Source: Gemmatimonadota bacterium
GTDB taxonomy: Bacteria; JBHIER01; G020348925
Reading direction: 5' to 3'
DNA: 9,157 bases
Assembly (NCBI GenBank): GCA_020348925.1
Contig: CP070758.1
Span: 1,178,876 to 1,188,032, forward strand
A program made the position numbers and the translations under genes. Below, in pieces: positions 1 to 7,306 of the stretch (positions are counted from its first letter, which is position 1; the number at the start of each line of letters is the position of its first letter). The notes under the pieces are model-generated. The model saw nothing but the letters and a program-made list of their open reading frames with translations. It made no database searches and was not told where the DNA came from.

Positions 1-2
1 CC

Positions 3-137
3 GTCACACCGGATGGTCGACATCTCATATTAGTCCGCTCCTCTTGACTTTATCCGGATGAGGTGCATCGATTGCCCGTTGAAGCTGGGTAATCTGTCAA
101 GCTCACATTCACAAACGAGTAGTTTCTGGCTCAGATT
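3..137 (+). pseudogene. Disrupted upstream part of the S9 peptidase gene (end of beta-propeller), three in-frame stops
   Basis: Read in the same frame as the downstream peptidase domain, this stretch gives VTPDGRHLILVRSS, stop, LYPDEVHRLPVEAG, stop, SVKLTFTNE, stop, FLAQI, and then runs into the intact catalytic domain. The TPDG...RSS segment is typical of the last propeller blade of S9 acylaminoacyl-peptidase-like enzymes, and the order and spacing of the pieces look colinear with that family. The stops are TGA at 45-47, TAA at 90-92 and TAG at 120-122. Seen: the frame and the stops. Inferred: one gene that continues beyond the left edge and has either decayed or been misread. The two later stops sit where Glu would be expected from memory of the family, consistent with G-to-T changes. 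The first could also come from a compensating pair of T-run length changes (CTTGACTTTAT against CTTTGACTTAT). Confidence 0.6.
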
Positions 138-923
138 GTGATGCAGCCTCTTGAGGAATTCTGGTTTGAGGGTGCCGAGGGTACTCAGGTTCACGGGTTT
201 CTTTTGAAGCCACCATTTTTCGATCCCGGGGAAAAATATCCGGTTATCTGTGTCATTCACGGTGGACCCCAGGGCATGTGGGGAGACCGATTTATGACGA
301 GGTGGTTTACCTTTGAACTGGTATCGGCTCCCGGATACGTCTCGGTTTTCATCAATCCTCGAGGCAGCCAGGGGTATGGTCAGCAATTCGTCGATGAGGT
401 CAGCACCGACTACGGCAACCGCTGCTATGTCGATGTGATGAAGGGCATGGATTTTGTGTGTCAGGAGTACGCCTTCGTTGATTCCTCCAAAAAAGCGGTC
501 ATGGGCGGGTCCTTCGGTGGGTATATGGTCAATTGGATCGCAGGTCACACCGACCGTTTCAATTGCGCCGTCAGTCATGCGGGATTGTACAATCTCGTGA
601 GCTTTTACGGAGCGACGGAGGAACTGTGGTTTCCGGAATGGGACATGGGGAGAACCCCGTGGGAGACTCCCGAAGGATACTCCAGGTGGTCGCCTCATCG
701 ATTTGCTCAGAATTTTAAAACGCCCCTCCTCATCACACACGGTCAGCAGGATTTCCGTGTCCCGGTGGAGGAATCGATGCAGCTCTTCACCGCCTGCCAG
801 CGCCAGGGCGTGCCATCACGGTTCATCTATTTCCCGGACGAGGGCCACGTCATTGAGCATCCTCAAAACGTCGCCCTGTGGTGGGACGAGATCCACGCGT
901 GGTTCGCCACCTATTTGCGATAG
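138..923 (+). CDS. S9 family peptidase, C-terminal catalytic domain (prolyl oligopeptidase / acylaminoacyl-peptidase type)
   Basis: Serine peptidase of the alpha/beta-hydrolase fold; family members cleave short peptides or release N-terminal residues, with a beta-propeller limiting access to the active site. From the GTG at 138 there are 261 residues: HGGP (41-44, oxyanion-hole loop), GGSFGG with the nucleophile Ser125, GQQDFRVP with Asp205 and DEGHVI with His237, so the catalytic triad is complete. The family is normally about 600-700 residues, so this is only the hydrolase domain; the propeller lies upstream in the disrupted frame. No Shine-Dalgarno sequence precedes GTG138 or ATG141, so independent translation of the domain is doubtful and the start given is only the first one after the last stop. 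The domain itself shows no decay. A separate strong promoter follows, so it is probably not co-transcribed with dtd. Family assignment is firm; functional status is uncertain. Confidence 0.85.
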   Translation: MMQPLEEFWFEGAEGTQVHGFLLKPPFFDPGEKYPVICVIHGGPQGMWGDRFMTRWFTFELVSAPGYVSVFINPRGSQGYGQQFVDEVSTDYGNRCYVDVMKGMDFVCQEYAFVDSSKKAVMGGSFGGYMVNWIAGHTDRFNCAVSHAGLYNLVSFYGATEELWFPEWDMGRTPWETPEGYSRWSPHRFAQNFKTPLLITHGQQDFRVPVEESMQLFTACQRQGVPSRFIYFPDEGHVIEHPQNVALWWDEIHAWFATYLR

Positions 924-1000
924 ATGCATCCGATCTGAGGCGGATTCGGTGATCGACAGCAGTATTTCTTGAATAAAAATCATCTTCACTGAAAAACCTA

Positions 1001-1029
1001 TTGACTTTTCCTGTTCTGGAATGTATAAT
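1001..1029 (+). promoter_or_regulatory. Probable sigma70-type promoter of the dtd-maf-rodZ cluster
   Basis: TTGACT (1001-1006) and TATAAT (1024-1029) are separated by 17 nt, a near-consensus arrangement. Transcription would begin near 1036, about 50 nt upstream of the dtd start. This also argues against any dtd start at the TTG at 1001, which would overlap the -35 box. Confidence 0.75.
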
Positions 1030-1072
1030 CTGTAACGATGTTTTTTCTGAGTATGTTCGGAATGAAAAAGGG

Positions 1073-1080
1073 AAGGAAGG
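1073..1080 (+). promoter_or_regulatory. Ribosome binding site that sets the dtd start
   Basis: AAGGAAGG lies 7 nt before the GTG at 1088, good Shine-Dalgarno spacing. It supports the GTG start rather than the longer frame that opens inside the promoter. Confidence 0.65.
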
Positions 1081-1087
1081 TGTTGTT

Positions 1088-1537
1088 GTGCGCGTTCTCT
1101 TGCAAAGAGTGCGGAAGGCGAGTGTTTCCGTTGAAGGGACAATCCACGGATCAATCGTCAGGGGCTGCGTTTTACTCGTGGGGGTGGGGCCGGAGGATAC
1201 TGAGCGGGATGCGGCGTACCTGGCGGATAAATGCGCCAATCTCCGAATCTTTGAGGACCGTGAAGGGAAGATGAACCTGTCCGCTCTGGATGTCGGTGGT
1301 GAGGCCCTCGTTATTTCGCAATTCACCCTGTACGGTGATTGCCGCAACGGCCGGAGACCCAGTTTTACCGATGCCGCACCTCCTGAGAAAGCGGAGACGC
1401 TCTACGAAACGTTCATGGATCTTGTGCGCCGTAAAGGGATCCGGGTCGAGGGGGGGCGATTTGGGGCAAAAATGCTGGTCGAAATTTGGAATGACGGCCC
1501 GGTAACCTTACTGCTTGAAAGCGGATACCATGAGTGA
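1088..1537 (+). CDS. dtd: D-aminoacyl-tRNA deacylase (Dtd)
   Basis: Cytoplasmic proofreading enzyme that hydrolyses D-aminoacyl-tRNA (D-Tyr and others; also Gly-tRNA-Ala in this family), freeing tRNA for translation. I start at GTG1088 because [13 protein letters not shown] is the canonical N-terminus, a good ribosome binding site precedes it, and the resulting 149 residues match the family length of about 145-150. Key motifs are present: SQFTLYGD at 77-84, the conserved Ser-Gln-Phe-Thr site, and NDGPVT at 135-140, whose Gly137-Pro138 is the cross-subunit Gly-cisPro selectivity motif that rejects L-amino acids. NLRIFED (51-57) and the ALYE-like TLYETF (104-109) also fit. Dtd acts as a homodimer. 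It is the first gene after a strong promoter and overlaps maf by 8 nt (ATGAGTGA), so the two are probably translationally coupled. Confidence 0.95.
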   Translation: MRVLLQRVRKASVSVEGTIHGSIVRGCVLLVGVGPEDTERDAAYLADKCANLRIFEDREGKMNLSALDVGGEALVISQFTLYGDCRNGRRPSFTDAAPPEKAETLYETFMDLVRRKGIRVEGGRFGAKMLVEIWNDGPVTLLLESGYHE

Positions 1538-2138
1538 ACTCATCTTGGCTTCGGCTTCGCCCCGCAGGGCGAAACTTCTGCGTCAGATTGGGATCGATTT
1601 TGAGCAGATGACGAGTCGCGTCGAAAAGGAACGAACCGATGCAACTGATCCGAGGAACCTTGTATTAATGCTCTCAAAGAGAAAGGCGGAGGATGTGGCC
1701 CGGAAATTTTCGACAGGATGGGTCTTAGGCGCCGATACCGTCGTTGTGCTTGAGGAACGTATTTTGGGAAAGCCGGGGAGCAGAAACTCCGCCGTCGAGA
1801 TGTTGCGAAGCTTGAGCGGACGAGAGCACAGTGTGTTCACCGGATTGACCCTCATCGATTCAGGGAACGGTCGTGCGGTGAGTCAATTCGAGGAGACCAG
1901 AGTCTGGATGCGGCCTCTTTCGGAAAAAGATATTGAGGAGTATGTCGCGACGGGTGAACCCTTGGGGAAAGCAGGGAGCTATGCCATTCAAGGTCTCGGA
2001 GCACTCCTGGTCGAGCGAATAGCAGGGTGTTATTACAACGTCGTTGGATTACCGCTTGTTCGTCTTTTCAGGATGATGGGGGAGATAGGTTATCCGTTTC
2101 GATGGAGCGTGTGCCCCGGAGCAGCGGAGGTCGAATGA
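1530..2138 (+). CDS. maf: Maf family nucleoside triphosphate pyrophosphatase
   Basis: Maf proteins hydrolyse nucleoside triphosphates (dTTP/UTP in the YhdE type, modified or other bases in related types) to monophosphate and pyrophosphate. They are linked to nucleotide-pool cleaning and, when overexpressed, to inhibition of septum formation. The 202-residue product begins [13 protein letters not shown], with the signature ASASPRR at 7-13 that binds phosphate. Further family blocks are [37 protein letters not shown] and [10 protein letters not shown]. Many homologues have Asp in the GEPxDKAG position where this one has Gly. The ATG at 1530 is chosen over an upstream in-frame start because it places Met directly before the conserved block; it overlaps the dtd stop. 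The protein is full length. The likely subtype is YhdE-like dTTP/UTP pyrophosphatase, but the substrate cannot be settled from motifs alone. Confidence 0.92.
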   Translation: MSELILASASPRRAKLLRQIGIDFEQMTSRVEKERTDATDPRNLVLMLSKRKAEDVARKFSTGWVLGADTVVVLEERILGKPGSRNSAVEMLRSLSGREHSVFTGLTLIDSGNGRAVSQFEETRVWMRPLSEKDIEEYVATGEPLGKAGSYAIQGLGALLVERIAGCYYNVVGLPLVRLFRMMGEIGYPFRWSVCPGAAEVE

Positions 2139-2185
2139 AGTTTCGGCTGAATCGAAAGCGATGGATCGATGAAAACGTTCAGTGA
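2135..2185 (+). other. Possible 16-codon leader frame coupling maf to rodZ
   Basis: ATG2135 overlaps the maf stop (ATGA) and follows GGAGG at 2126-2130 by 4 nt. It opens a frame [16 protein letters not shown] that ends at TGA 2183-2185, inside the first codons of rodZ, whose ATG2169 has no clear Shine-Dalgarno of its own. Ribosomes ending here could restart at rodZ. The frame and the site are seen; a function is inferred and unproven. Confidence 0.25.
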
Positions 2186-3011
2186 GGAGTTGCGGGAAGC
2201 CAGGGAAGCGAAAGGACTGACCCTGGAAGAACTGTCCGAAAAGACAAAGATTCGTCTGAACATACTTAAGGGCATTGAGACGGGAGATTTCGAGCTCCTG
2301 CCCCAGACCTATATCAAAGGCTTTATACGATCCTATGCCCAGATCGTCGGCTTGGATCCTGCTCTCGTAGTGCGAGACTACGAGCATCATCTCAAAACAA
2401 CGGCGGCGGTTTTTTCCGAGCCCAAAAGTATCGAGGTCAAGGGCTCCAGAAAGATTCCGTGGACCATCATAGGGAGCGTTCTCGGTTTGTTCGTGGTTCT
2501 CGTTGTTTTTCTTCTGATCGGCGGAGAGAGAGAGAAGAAGTCGCCGCAGCGTCTCGTTCGGCATACCGAGGAGACGATGAGCGCACAGAGCTCGGATACC
2601 GTTTCCTCGACTGATGCCGAGACGTTCGCATCGGATAGCGGCGGTATCGAGGCCATTGAAGAGACGCTTCCCCTGGAAGGTACCGGTGCAGAGGGGACAG
2701 CCAGGGACGACGGGCAACCTGAAACTCCTGGTGCTGTTGACCAGGATGGATTGACATTGAAGGCTCTTGCAGTGAGCGACACATGGGTCCAGGTGAAAGC
2801 AGATGGTGATGGTATTTATGAAGGTATTATGAAGATCGGTGCTTCAGCCACATGGAGAGCGGACAGTCTTTTTGAACTTAAAATTGGAAAAGCAAACGGT
2901 ATCCGGCTCGAGCTGAATGGCGACCCTCTCGGAGAACTGGGCAGTGCTGAAAAAGTCGTGAGCAGCTTGACTCTCAACAAGAGCGGTATTGTGGAAAAGA
3001 TATTACGGTGA
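2169..3011 (+). CDS. rodZ: RodZ-like membrane protein: cytoplasmic HTH, one transmembrane helix, extracytoplasmic DUF4115 domain
   Basis: RodZ connects the MreB actin-like cytoskeleton to the membrane-bound cell-wall elongation machinery. The 280-residue protein has the family architecture. It has an N-terminal helix-turn-helix of the HTH_25 type (about 4-75, with GLTLEELSEKTKI and YIKGFIRSYA). A basic juxtamembrane KGSRK precedes a single transmembrane helix (about 97-118), followed by GGEREKK. Next comes a Ser/Thr/Glu/Asp/Gly-rich, probably disordered linker (about 125-192), and last a C-terminal beta-rich DUF4115 domain (about 195-280, with DTWVQVKADG and EKVVSSLTL). Orientation is N-in, C-out. 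The start matches the usual MKTF-EELR N-terminus but has no clear ribosome binding site, so coupling to the upstream reading is plausible. The gene sits 30 nt after maf, probably in the same operon as dtd. MreB is not in this window, so the cytoskeletal role is inferred from architecture. Confidence 0.85.
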   Translation: MKTFSEELREAREAKGLTLEELSEKTKIRLNILKGIETGDFELLPQTYIKGFIRSYAQIVGLDPALVVRDYEHHLKTTAAVFSEPKSIEVKGSRKIPWTIIGSVLGLFVVLVVFLLIGGEREKKSPQRLVRHTEETMSAQSSDTVSSTDAETFASDSGGIEAIEETLPLEGTGAEGTARDDGQPETPGAVDQDGLTLKALAVSDTWVQVKADGDGIYEGIMKIGASATWRADSLFELKIGKANGIRLELNGDPLGELGSAEKVVSSLTLNKSGIVEKILR

Positions 3012-3155
3012 TCAAGGGTCTATCCATCGAAGGCCTTTCCTCTTTTTTTAGTACCAAATGAAATGATGTGGCATGCGTTTTTCCGACTCTCCTGTCTTCG
3101 TCATCGGAACGCAAAATCCCCTCGTAACGATACTCTGTCGAATCTTTCGATCTGA

Positions 3156-5639
3156 ATGGATGGTATGAAATCTCTGGTGTGTATTGATGTCGCCCTTCCA
3201 CGACCGGTGGAAGGGGTTTACACGTATTGTGTCCCCCGAAAGTGGGAAAAACGGGTCGGGCTGGGGTGTCGGGTTCTGGTTCCTGTGCGCAAGAAGTATA
3301 CGACCGGATTTGTCGTGAAGGCGTGGCGGGGTAAGAACGGAAACTCGTTGAGGGAAATCGTTGATATTATTGATGAGACGCCTCTTTTTGATACCGTTCA
3401 ATTGCGTCTCACGAAATGGATCGCTGAGTACTACCTGTGTTCGTGGGGTGAGGTGCTCAAGGCAGCTGGGCCTGCAGGGCTGCACCTCGAGAGCAAAGTG
3501 ACAATAAGGCCCAAGGAACCGTATTCGCGCAAACTTTTGGAATGTGCCGATCGCATTGTACCAAAAGGATCGCGGATTTTAGAAGCCGTTTATAAGAAAG
3601 GGGAGATTCGTCTTCGGGGGTTGCAGCGACGTGTCGGTGAAGAAGGTCTGAATGTCGCCGTTAAAGAGCTGGAGAAGAAAGGGTACATCGAACTGCACAC
3701 GGCCCTAGATCGTCTCCGCGTCACGACACAGTACGAGGAATGGGTTGCAGTGCGCCGGCCTTTTCCCCTTTCTGAAGATCAAATGCGTCGCCTGGAAAAG
3801 AGAGCACCGCGGCAGAGTGCGTGTCTGCATCTGCTGTTTGACGCTGATGGTGGTACGATGTCCGTGTCGGAACTGCGAAGAAGATGGGGGATCGGTCGAG
3901 CTGTTTTGCGGAGAATGGAAACGGCGAACCTCATCGTATTCGGAGAAAAAGAGGTCGTGCGTGATCCTTCTCGTGAGTTCCCTGCTGAAACGTTGCGTCA
4001 CTTCGTTCTCACGGAGGAGCAAAAAAAAGTCCTTCTTCAGATTGAACGTTCCATACGGGATCCCTCATTTCAGGTGTTTCTCCTTCATGGAGTGACGGGG
4101 AGCGGCAAGACTGAGGTTTATATTCGTGCCATCAAGGAGGTTATAAAGCGGGGCAGGCAGGCCATAGTTCTCGTACCGGAAATATCTCTTACGCCGCAAA
4201 CGGTCGCCCGCTTCAAAACACATTTCGAAAATCGAGTTGCTGTGCTTCACAGCAGGCTGTCACCTGGTGAGCGGTACGACATGTGGCGCCACATTCATCA
4301 AGGGGATTTCGATATTGTCGTCGGCGCCAGGTCAGCTGTGTTCGCCCCTGTGAGGCGACTTGGCCTCATCATCGTCGATGAGGAGCACGAGACCACGTAT
4401 AAGCAGACGGAATCGGCACCGAGATATCATGCTCGTGATGTGGCTATTATGAGGGCACGGTTTTCAAGGGCCGTGACGCTTTTAGGGACCGCCACTCCGA
4501 GTATCGAGTCGTTCTTCAATGCTTCGACCGGAAAGTATGGCAAAGGCACCCTCTCTTTCAGGATCGATCACCGACCTCTGCCTTCGGTCACCCTCGTCAA
4601 TATGTGTCAAGAGCGAGAAACAGGGAATCCGGGCATTTTTTCCCGTGCTCTCAGCAAGAAGATTGAGGAACGCATGACCAGAAATGAACAGATACTCCTT
4701 CTCCAAAATCGACGAGGCTTTTCGAATTACGTCCAATGTGAACAGTGCGGATATGTCGCAACCTGCCGAAATTGCAGTGTTTCTCTGACGTACCATTCAG
4801 TTCAGCAGAAGCTCCGCTGCCACTATTGCGGAGTTTTTTGCGATGCGCCATCAGTCTGTCCAGAGTGTCATGGCCATCGATTGCGTTATAGGGGTGCGGG
4901 AACCCAGAGGATTGAGCAGGAGATACGAACGCTGTTTCCGGCCATTCGCGTTCTCCGAATGGACCTCGATACGACCCGCAAGAAAGGCGCACACTCTCGT
5001 ATCCTCAAGGCCTTTGAGCGGGGAGAGGCCGATGTGCTTTTAGGGACTCAAATGATTGCCAAAGGACTTGATCTTCAAAGAGTGACGCTTGTTGGGGTCA
5101 TTGATGCCGACGTGGGGCTCCACCTGCCGGATTTTCGGGCCAGCGAGAGAACGTTTGATCTCTTAACGCAGGTGGCGGGAAGGGCCGGGCGAAGCGAACT
5201 GGGTGGGGAGGTTCTTATTCAGACCTTTTCCCCGGACAATCCGGCTGTAGATCTCGCCCGATCGCACAATTTCGAGGCCTTTTATGACAATGAGCTCGTT
5301 CAGAGGCGCGAACTGCGGTACCCGCCTTTCAGCCGCCTCGTCTCTCTTCGCGTCCAGGGGAGAACGCAAAGGGATGTCATCCAGACCGCTGAGATGTTGG
5401 CCGAGAGAATTGCTTCGTATATGAAGCAGAAGCCGGAAGTATTCATTCAAATGCTCGGACCCGCGCCGGCACCGGTGACGAGAATCAAAGGGAACTATCG
5501 ATGGCAGATTCTTGTCAAAGGGGAGAATCAAAGGATCTTGAGGGAGTGTGTCACGATGGGAATCAAGGCTGCGACCGTGGGCCGTAACTTGGAAGGATTG
5601 AGAATTATTGTCGACGTGGATCCCGTCGATATGCTCTGA
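3156..5639 (+). CDS. priA: Primosomal protein N' (replication-restart DNA helicase PriA)
   Basis: PriA recognises stalled or collapsed replication forks, unwinds the lagging-strand side as a 3'-to-5' helicase and directs reloading of the replicative helicase. The 827 residues show, in order: the N-terminal 3'-end DNA-binding domain (about 4-105, VALPRPVEGVYTYCVP); a winged-helix and linker region (about 115-285); and a DEXH helicase core with Walker A GVTGSGKT (312-319), VPEISLTPQ (340-348), DEEH (408-411) and GTATPS (444-449). A double zinc-binding insert follows with eight cysteines at 528, 531, 537, 540, 555, 558, 568 and 571. The second helicase half has GTQMIAKGLD and QVAGRAGR (672-679), and the C-terminal domain has LGPAPAPV (767-774). 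All catalytic and zinc-binding residues are present. ATG3165 (MKSLV) is an equally good start; neither has a clear ribosome binding site. It stands between rodZ and rho with gaps on both sides. Confidence 0.95.
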   Translation: MDGMKSLVCIDVALPRPVEGVYTYCVPRKWEKRVGLGCRVLVPVRKKYTTGFVVKAWRGKNGNSLREIVDIIDETPLFDTVQLRLTKWIAEYYLCSWGEVLKAAGPAGLHLESKVTIRPKEPYSRKLLECADRIVPKGSRILEAVYKKGEIRLRGLQRRVGEEGLNVAVKELEKKGYIELHTALDRLRVTTQYEEWVAVRRPFPLSEDQMRRLEKRAPRQSACLHLLFDADGGTMSVSELRRRWGIGRAVLRRMETANLIVFGEKEVVRDPSREFPAETLRHFVLTEEQKKVLLQIERSIRDPSFQVFLLHGVTGSGKTEVYIRAIKEVIKRGRQAIVLVPEISLTPQTVARFKTHFENRVAVLHSRLSPGERYDMWRHIHQGDFDIVVGARSAVFAPVRRLGLIIVDEEHETTYKQTESAPRYHARDVAIMRARFSRAVTLLGTATPSIESFFNASTGKYGKGTLSFRIDHRPLPSVTLVNMCQERETGNPGIFSRALSKKIEERMTRNEQILLLQNRRGFSNYVQCEQCGYVATCRNCSVSLTYHSVQQKLRCHYCGVFCDAPSVCPECHGHRLRYRGAGTQRIEQEIRTLFPAIRVLRMDLDTTRKKGAHSRILKAFERGEADVLLGTQMIAKGLDLQRVTLVGVIDADVGLHLPDFRASERTFDLLTQVAGRAGRSELGGEVLIQTFSPDNPAVDLARSHNFEAFYDNELVQRRELRYPPFSRLVSLRVQGRTQRDVIQTAEMLAERIASYMKQKPEVFIQMLGPAPAPVTRIKGNYRWQILVKGENQRILRECVTMGIKAATVGRNLEGLRIIVDVDPVDML

Positions 5640-5680
5640 CGCCTTTGGAGCAAATGAATCACGTCCCATGCAAAAAAAAC

Positions 5681-5709
5681 TTGACAGAACTCTAAAGTTT
5701 TCATAAATT
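5681..5709 (+). promoter_or_regulatory. Probable sigma70-type promoter for rho
   Basis: A consensus TTGACA (5681-5686) follows an A8 tract (5672-5679, UP-element-like) and stands 17 nt before TAAATT (5704-5709), a weaker -10. Transcription would start near 5716, leaving a leader of about 260 nt before rho. Confidence 0.6.
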
Positions 5710-5715
5710 AGGGCT

Positions 5716-5974
5716 GTCGATTTCACGTTGTGGAGATGGGCGGTATCTATTTCCTTTCTGATTGATCCTCAGTTAGGTTGATTTATTAAGGACGGTTTCT
5801 AAAACCCCTGTTTCATCTTTTCCTATTGAAAGATCTCCATGGATTCCTGATGTTCCATAAAGCGCGGTAAGAGGATCGAGAGTATTCCTCCTGAGGGTCT
5901 GCTGGATGATTATCTATTTATGAATGGAAGAAGTGTGTCACTATTTTAACAATTAAGAAGGAGAGAGAGCTGTT
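5716..5974 (+). promoter_or_regulatory. Long untranslated leader of rho
   Basis: No gene is recognisable between priA and rho. The leader has a small hairpin, GGTTT (5794-5798) with AAACC (5802-5806), extended by AGG/CCT across a 2-nt bulge (5789-5791 with 5807-5809) and followed by a U-rich stretch (5811-5822). It also has a GAGGA/TCCTC pair (5871-5875, 5886-5890) and two crossing 7-nt complementary pairs. Two tiny frames, MIIYL (5906-5923, GAGGG upstream) and MNGRSVSLF (5920-5949), overlap as ATGA. The rho ribosome binding site is AAGGAG at 5958-5963. Rho autoregulates through its leader in other bacteria; whether that happens here is inference. Confidence 0.4.
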
Positions 5975-7225
5975 ATGGATCTCATCGATCTCAAAAAGAA
6001 GACAATTCCTGAATTACAGAAGATGGCTCAGAAGCTGGGACTTCAAGGTTGCGCTGGATTGCGGAAGCAGGAGTTGATTTTCAAGATACTCGGAGCACAG
6101 ACTGAAAAAAACGGTCTGATCTTTGGCGAAGGCGTGTTGGAAATTTTGGAGGAGGGATATGGGTTTTTACGATCCCCCGACTACAATTATTTACCGGGTC
6201 CGGATGACATTTACGTGTCGCCCTCGCAGATCAAGCGCTTCAGTCTCAAAACGGGCGATTCGATTTCCGGACAGGTGAGACCTCCCAAGGAGAGCGAAAA
6301 GTATTTTGCGCTGCTGAAAGTGGAGGCTGTTAATTTCGAGAATCCTGAGGTTGCCAAGGGGAAGGCTGTGTTCGATGATTTGGTCCCCCTCTATCCTGAG
6401 GAGAAGATTAAACTGGAAACATCCCGTGAGGATCCTTCGATGCGCATTATGGATCTTCTGACACCCATTGGGATGGGGCAGAGGGGACTCATCGTATCGC
6501 CGCCCAAAGCAGGCAAAACGATGTTACTCCAGAAGATTGCCAACAGTGTCACCGATAACCATCCGGAGACGACCCTCATCGTGTTGCTCATCGATGACCG
6601 GCCGGAGGAGGTTACGGACATGGAGCGCTCCGTGAAAGGGGAAGTGATCAGTTCCACCTTCGACGAACCACCGGAGCGCCATGTCCAGGTAGCCAATATG
6701 GTTCTCGAAAAGTCGAAGCGGTTGGTGGAATATAAGAAAGACGTGGTCATTCTGTTGGACAGTATTACACGTTTGGCTCGAGCCCACAATGCTGTCATCC
6801 CCCATAGCGGGAAAATTCTTTCCGGAGGTGTTGACTCACAGGCGCTGCAGAAACCGAAGCGTTTTTTCGGTGCGGCTCGCAATATTGAGGAAGGGGGGAG
6901 TTTGACCATCATTGCGACAGCACTTGTCGAAACGGGGAGCCGAATGGACGAGGTTATCTTTGAGGAGTTCAAAGGGACGGGCAATATGGAGCTTGTTCTC
7001 GATCGAAGGTTGTCGGATCGCAGAATATTCCCTGCCATAGATGTGAATCGCTCAGGCACCCGGAAGGAAGAACTGCTCATCCCACAGAAGGAATTGAGTC
7101 GTATTTGGATACTCCGAAAACTCCTGAGTGAAATGAATCCCGTGGAGGCCATGGAGTTCTTACTCGAAAAAATCAGTGAAACCAAGAGTAACAAGAAATT
7201 TTTTCAATCAATGGTTGAAATGTAA
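5975..7225 (+). CDS. rho: Transcription termination factor Rho
   Basis: Hexameric RNA-dependent ATPase and helicase that binds C-rich unstructured nascent RNA and terminates transcription. At 416 residues it is the compact form, close to E. coli length, with no large N-terminal insertion. An N-terminal helical Rho_N domain (about 1-45, [19 protein letters not shown]) is followed by a cold-shock-like RNA-binding domain (about 48-125, [14 protein letters not shown]) and the RecA-like ATPase core. Walker A is SPPKAGKT (175-182), the first position being Ser where Gly is more usual. The catalytic Glu is E211 in DDRPEEVTD and Walker B is [10 protein letters not shown] (Asp262). The Q-loop region is [14 protein letters not shown] (278-291), and the arginine finger lies in [11 protein letters not shown] (Arg363). 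All functional residues are present. The start is supported by AAGGAG 11 nt upstream. rpmE follows after a promoter-bearing gap. Confidence 0.97.
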   Translation: MDLIDLKKKTIPELQKMAQKLGLQGCAGLRKQELIFKILGAQTEKNGLIFGEGVLEILEEGYGFLRSPDYNYLPGPDDIYVSPSQIKRFSLKTGDSISGQVRPPKESEKYFALLKVEAVNFENPEVAKGKAVFDDLVPLYPEEKIKLETSREDPSMRIMDLLTPIGMGQRGLIVSPPKAGKTMLLQKIANSVTDNHPETTLIVLLIDDRPEEVTDMERSVKGEVISSTFDEPPERHVQVANMVLEKSKRLVEYKKDVVILLDSITRLARAHNAVIPHSGKILSGGVDSQALQKPKRFFGAARNIEEGGSLTIIATALVETGSRMDEVIFEEFKGTGNMELVLDRRLSDRRIFPAIDVNRSGTRKEELLIPQKELSRIWILRKLLSEMNPVEAMEFLLEKISETKSNKKFFQSMVEM

Positions 7226-7272
7226 TCAGGGATTTGTTGTACCCTTTTGATTGGATTGTCCCACTTTTCAAC

Positions 7273-7302
7273 TTGCCTTTCGAGGAGACTATCATATATA
7301 TT
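7273..7302 (+). promoter_or_regulatory. Possible promoter for rpmE
   Basis: TTGCCT (7273-7278) and TATATT (7297-7302) are 18 nt apart. The predicted start, around 7308, falls at the beginning of the 7307-7323 palindrome, so the rpmE mRNA would open with a hairpin. Confidence 0.45.
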
Positions 7303-7306
7303 ATTG

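Noticed and set aside
45-122. Genome-wide stop-codon reassignment to explain the interrupted S9 frame
   Set aside because: All three stop types occur in the frame, and each also ends a normal gene here: TGA (dtd, maf, rodZ, priA, DUF1385), TAA (rho), TAG (S9 domain, rpmE).
30-740. Long open frame of 236 codons on the minus strand
   Set aside because: It lies antisense to the S9 domain, shows no recognisable family and reads like the complement of a coding frame. The same holds for the minus-strand frames opposite rodZ, priA, rho and the DUF1385 gene.
1001-1087. N-terminal extension of Dtd by 29 residues
   Set aside because: It would start inside the -35 box of the promoter, has no family similarity, and a good ribosome binding site precedes GTG1088.
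1968-1970. Gly in place of Asp in the Maf GEPxDKAG motif
   Set aside because: I recall Gly at this position in some Maf proteins and cannot check its frequency, so I do not treat it as a defect.
2524-2540. GA-rich run in rodZ as a phase-variable repeat
   Set aside because: The run is only about five GA units plus imperfect continuation and simply encodes the charged residues after the membrane helix; too short for slippage control.
3012-3155. Terminator or promoter in the rodZ-priA gap
   Set aside because: The pyrimidine-rich stretch ending in T7 near 3043-3050 has at most a 4-bp stem before it (AAGG/CCTT), and no convincing -35/-10 pair is seen.
5632-5652. TGCTC/GAGCA inverted repeat at the priA stop
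   Set aside because: Five base pairs, an 11-nt loop and no T tract; not a credible terminator.
7224-7252. Terminator after rho
   Set aside because: AATCAGGG can pair with CCC plus TGATT only across a 3-nt bulge, and the T run is short; too weak to call.
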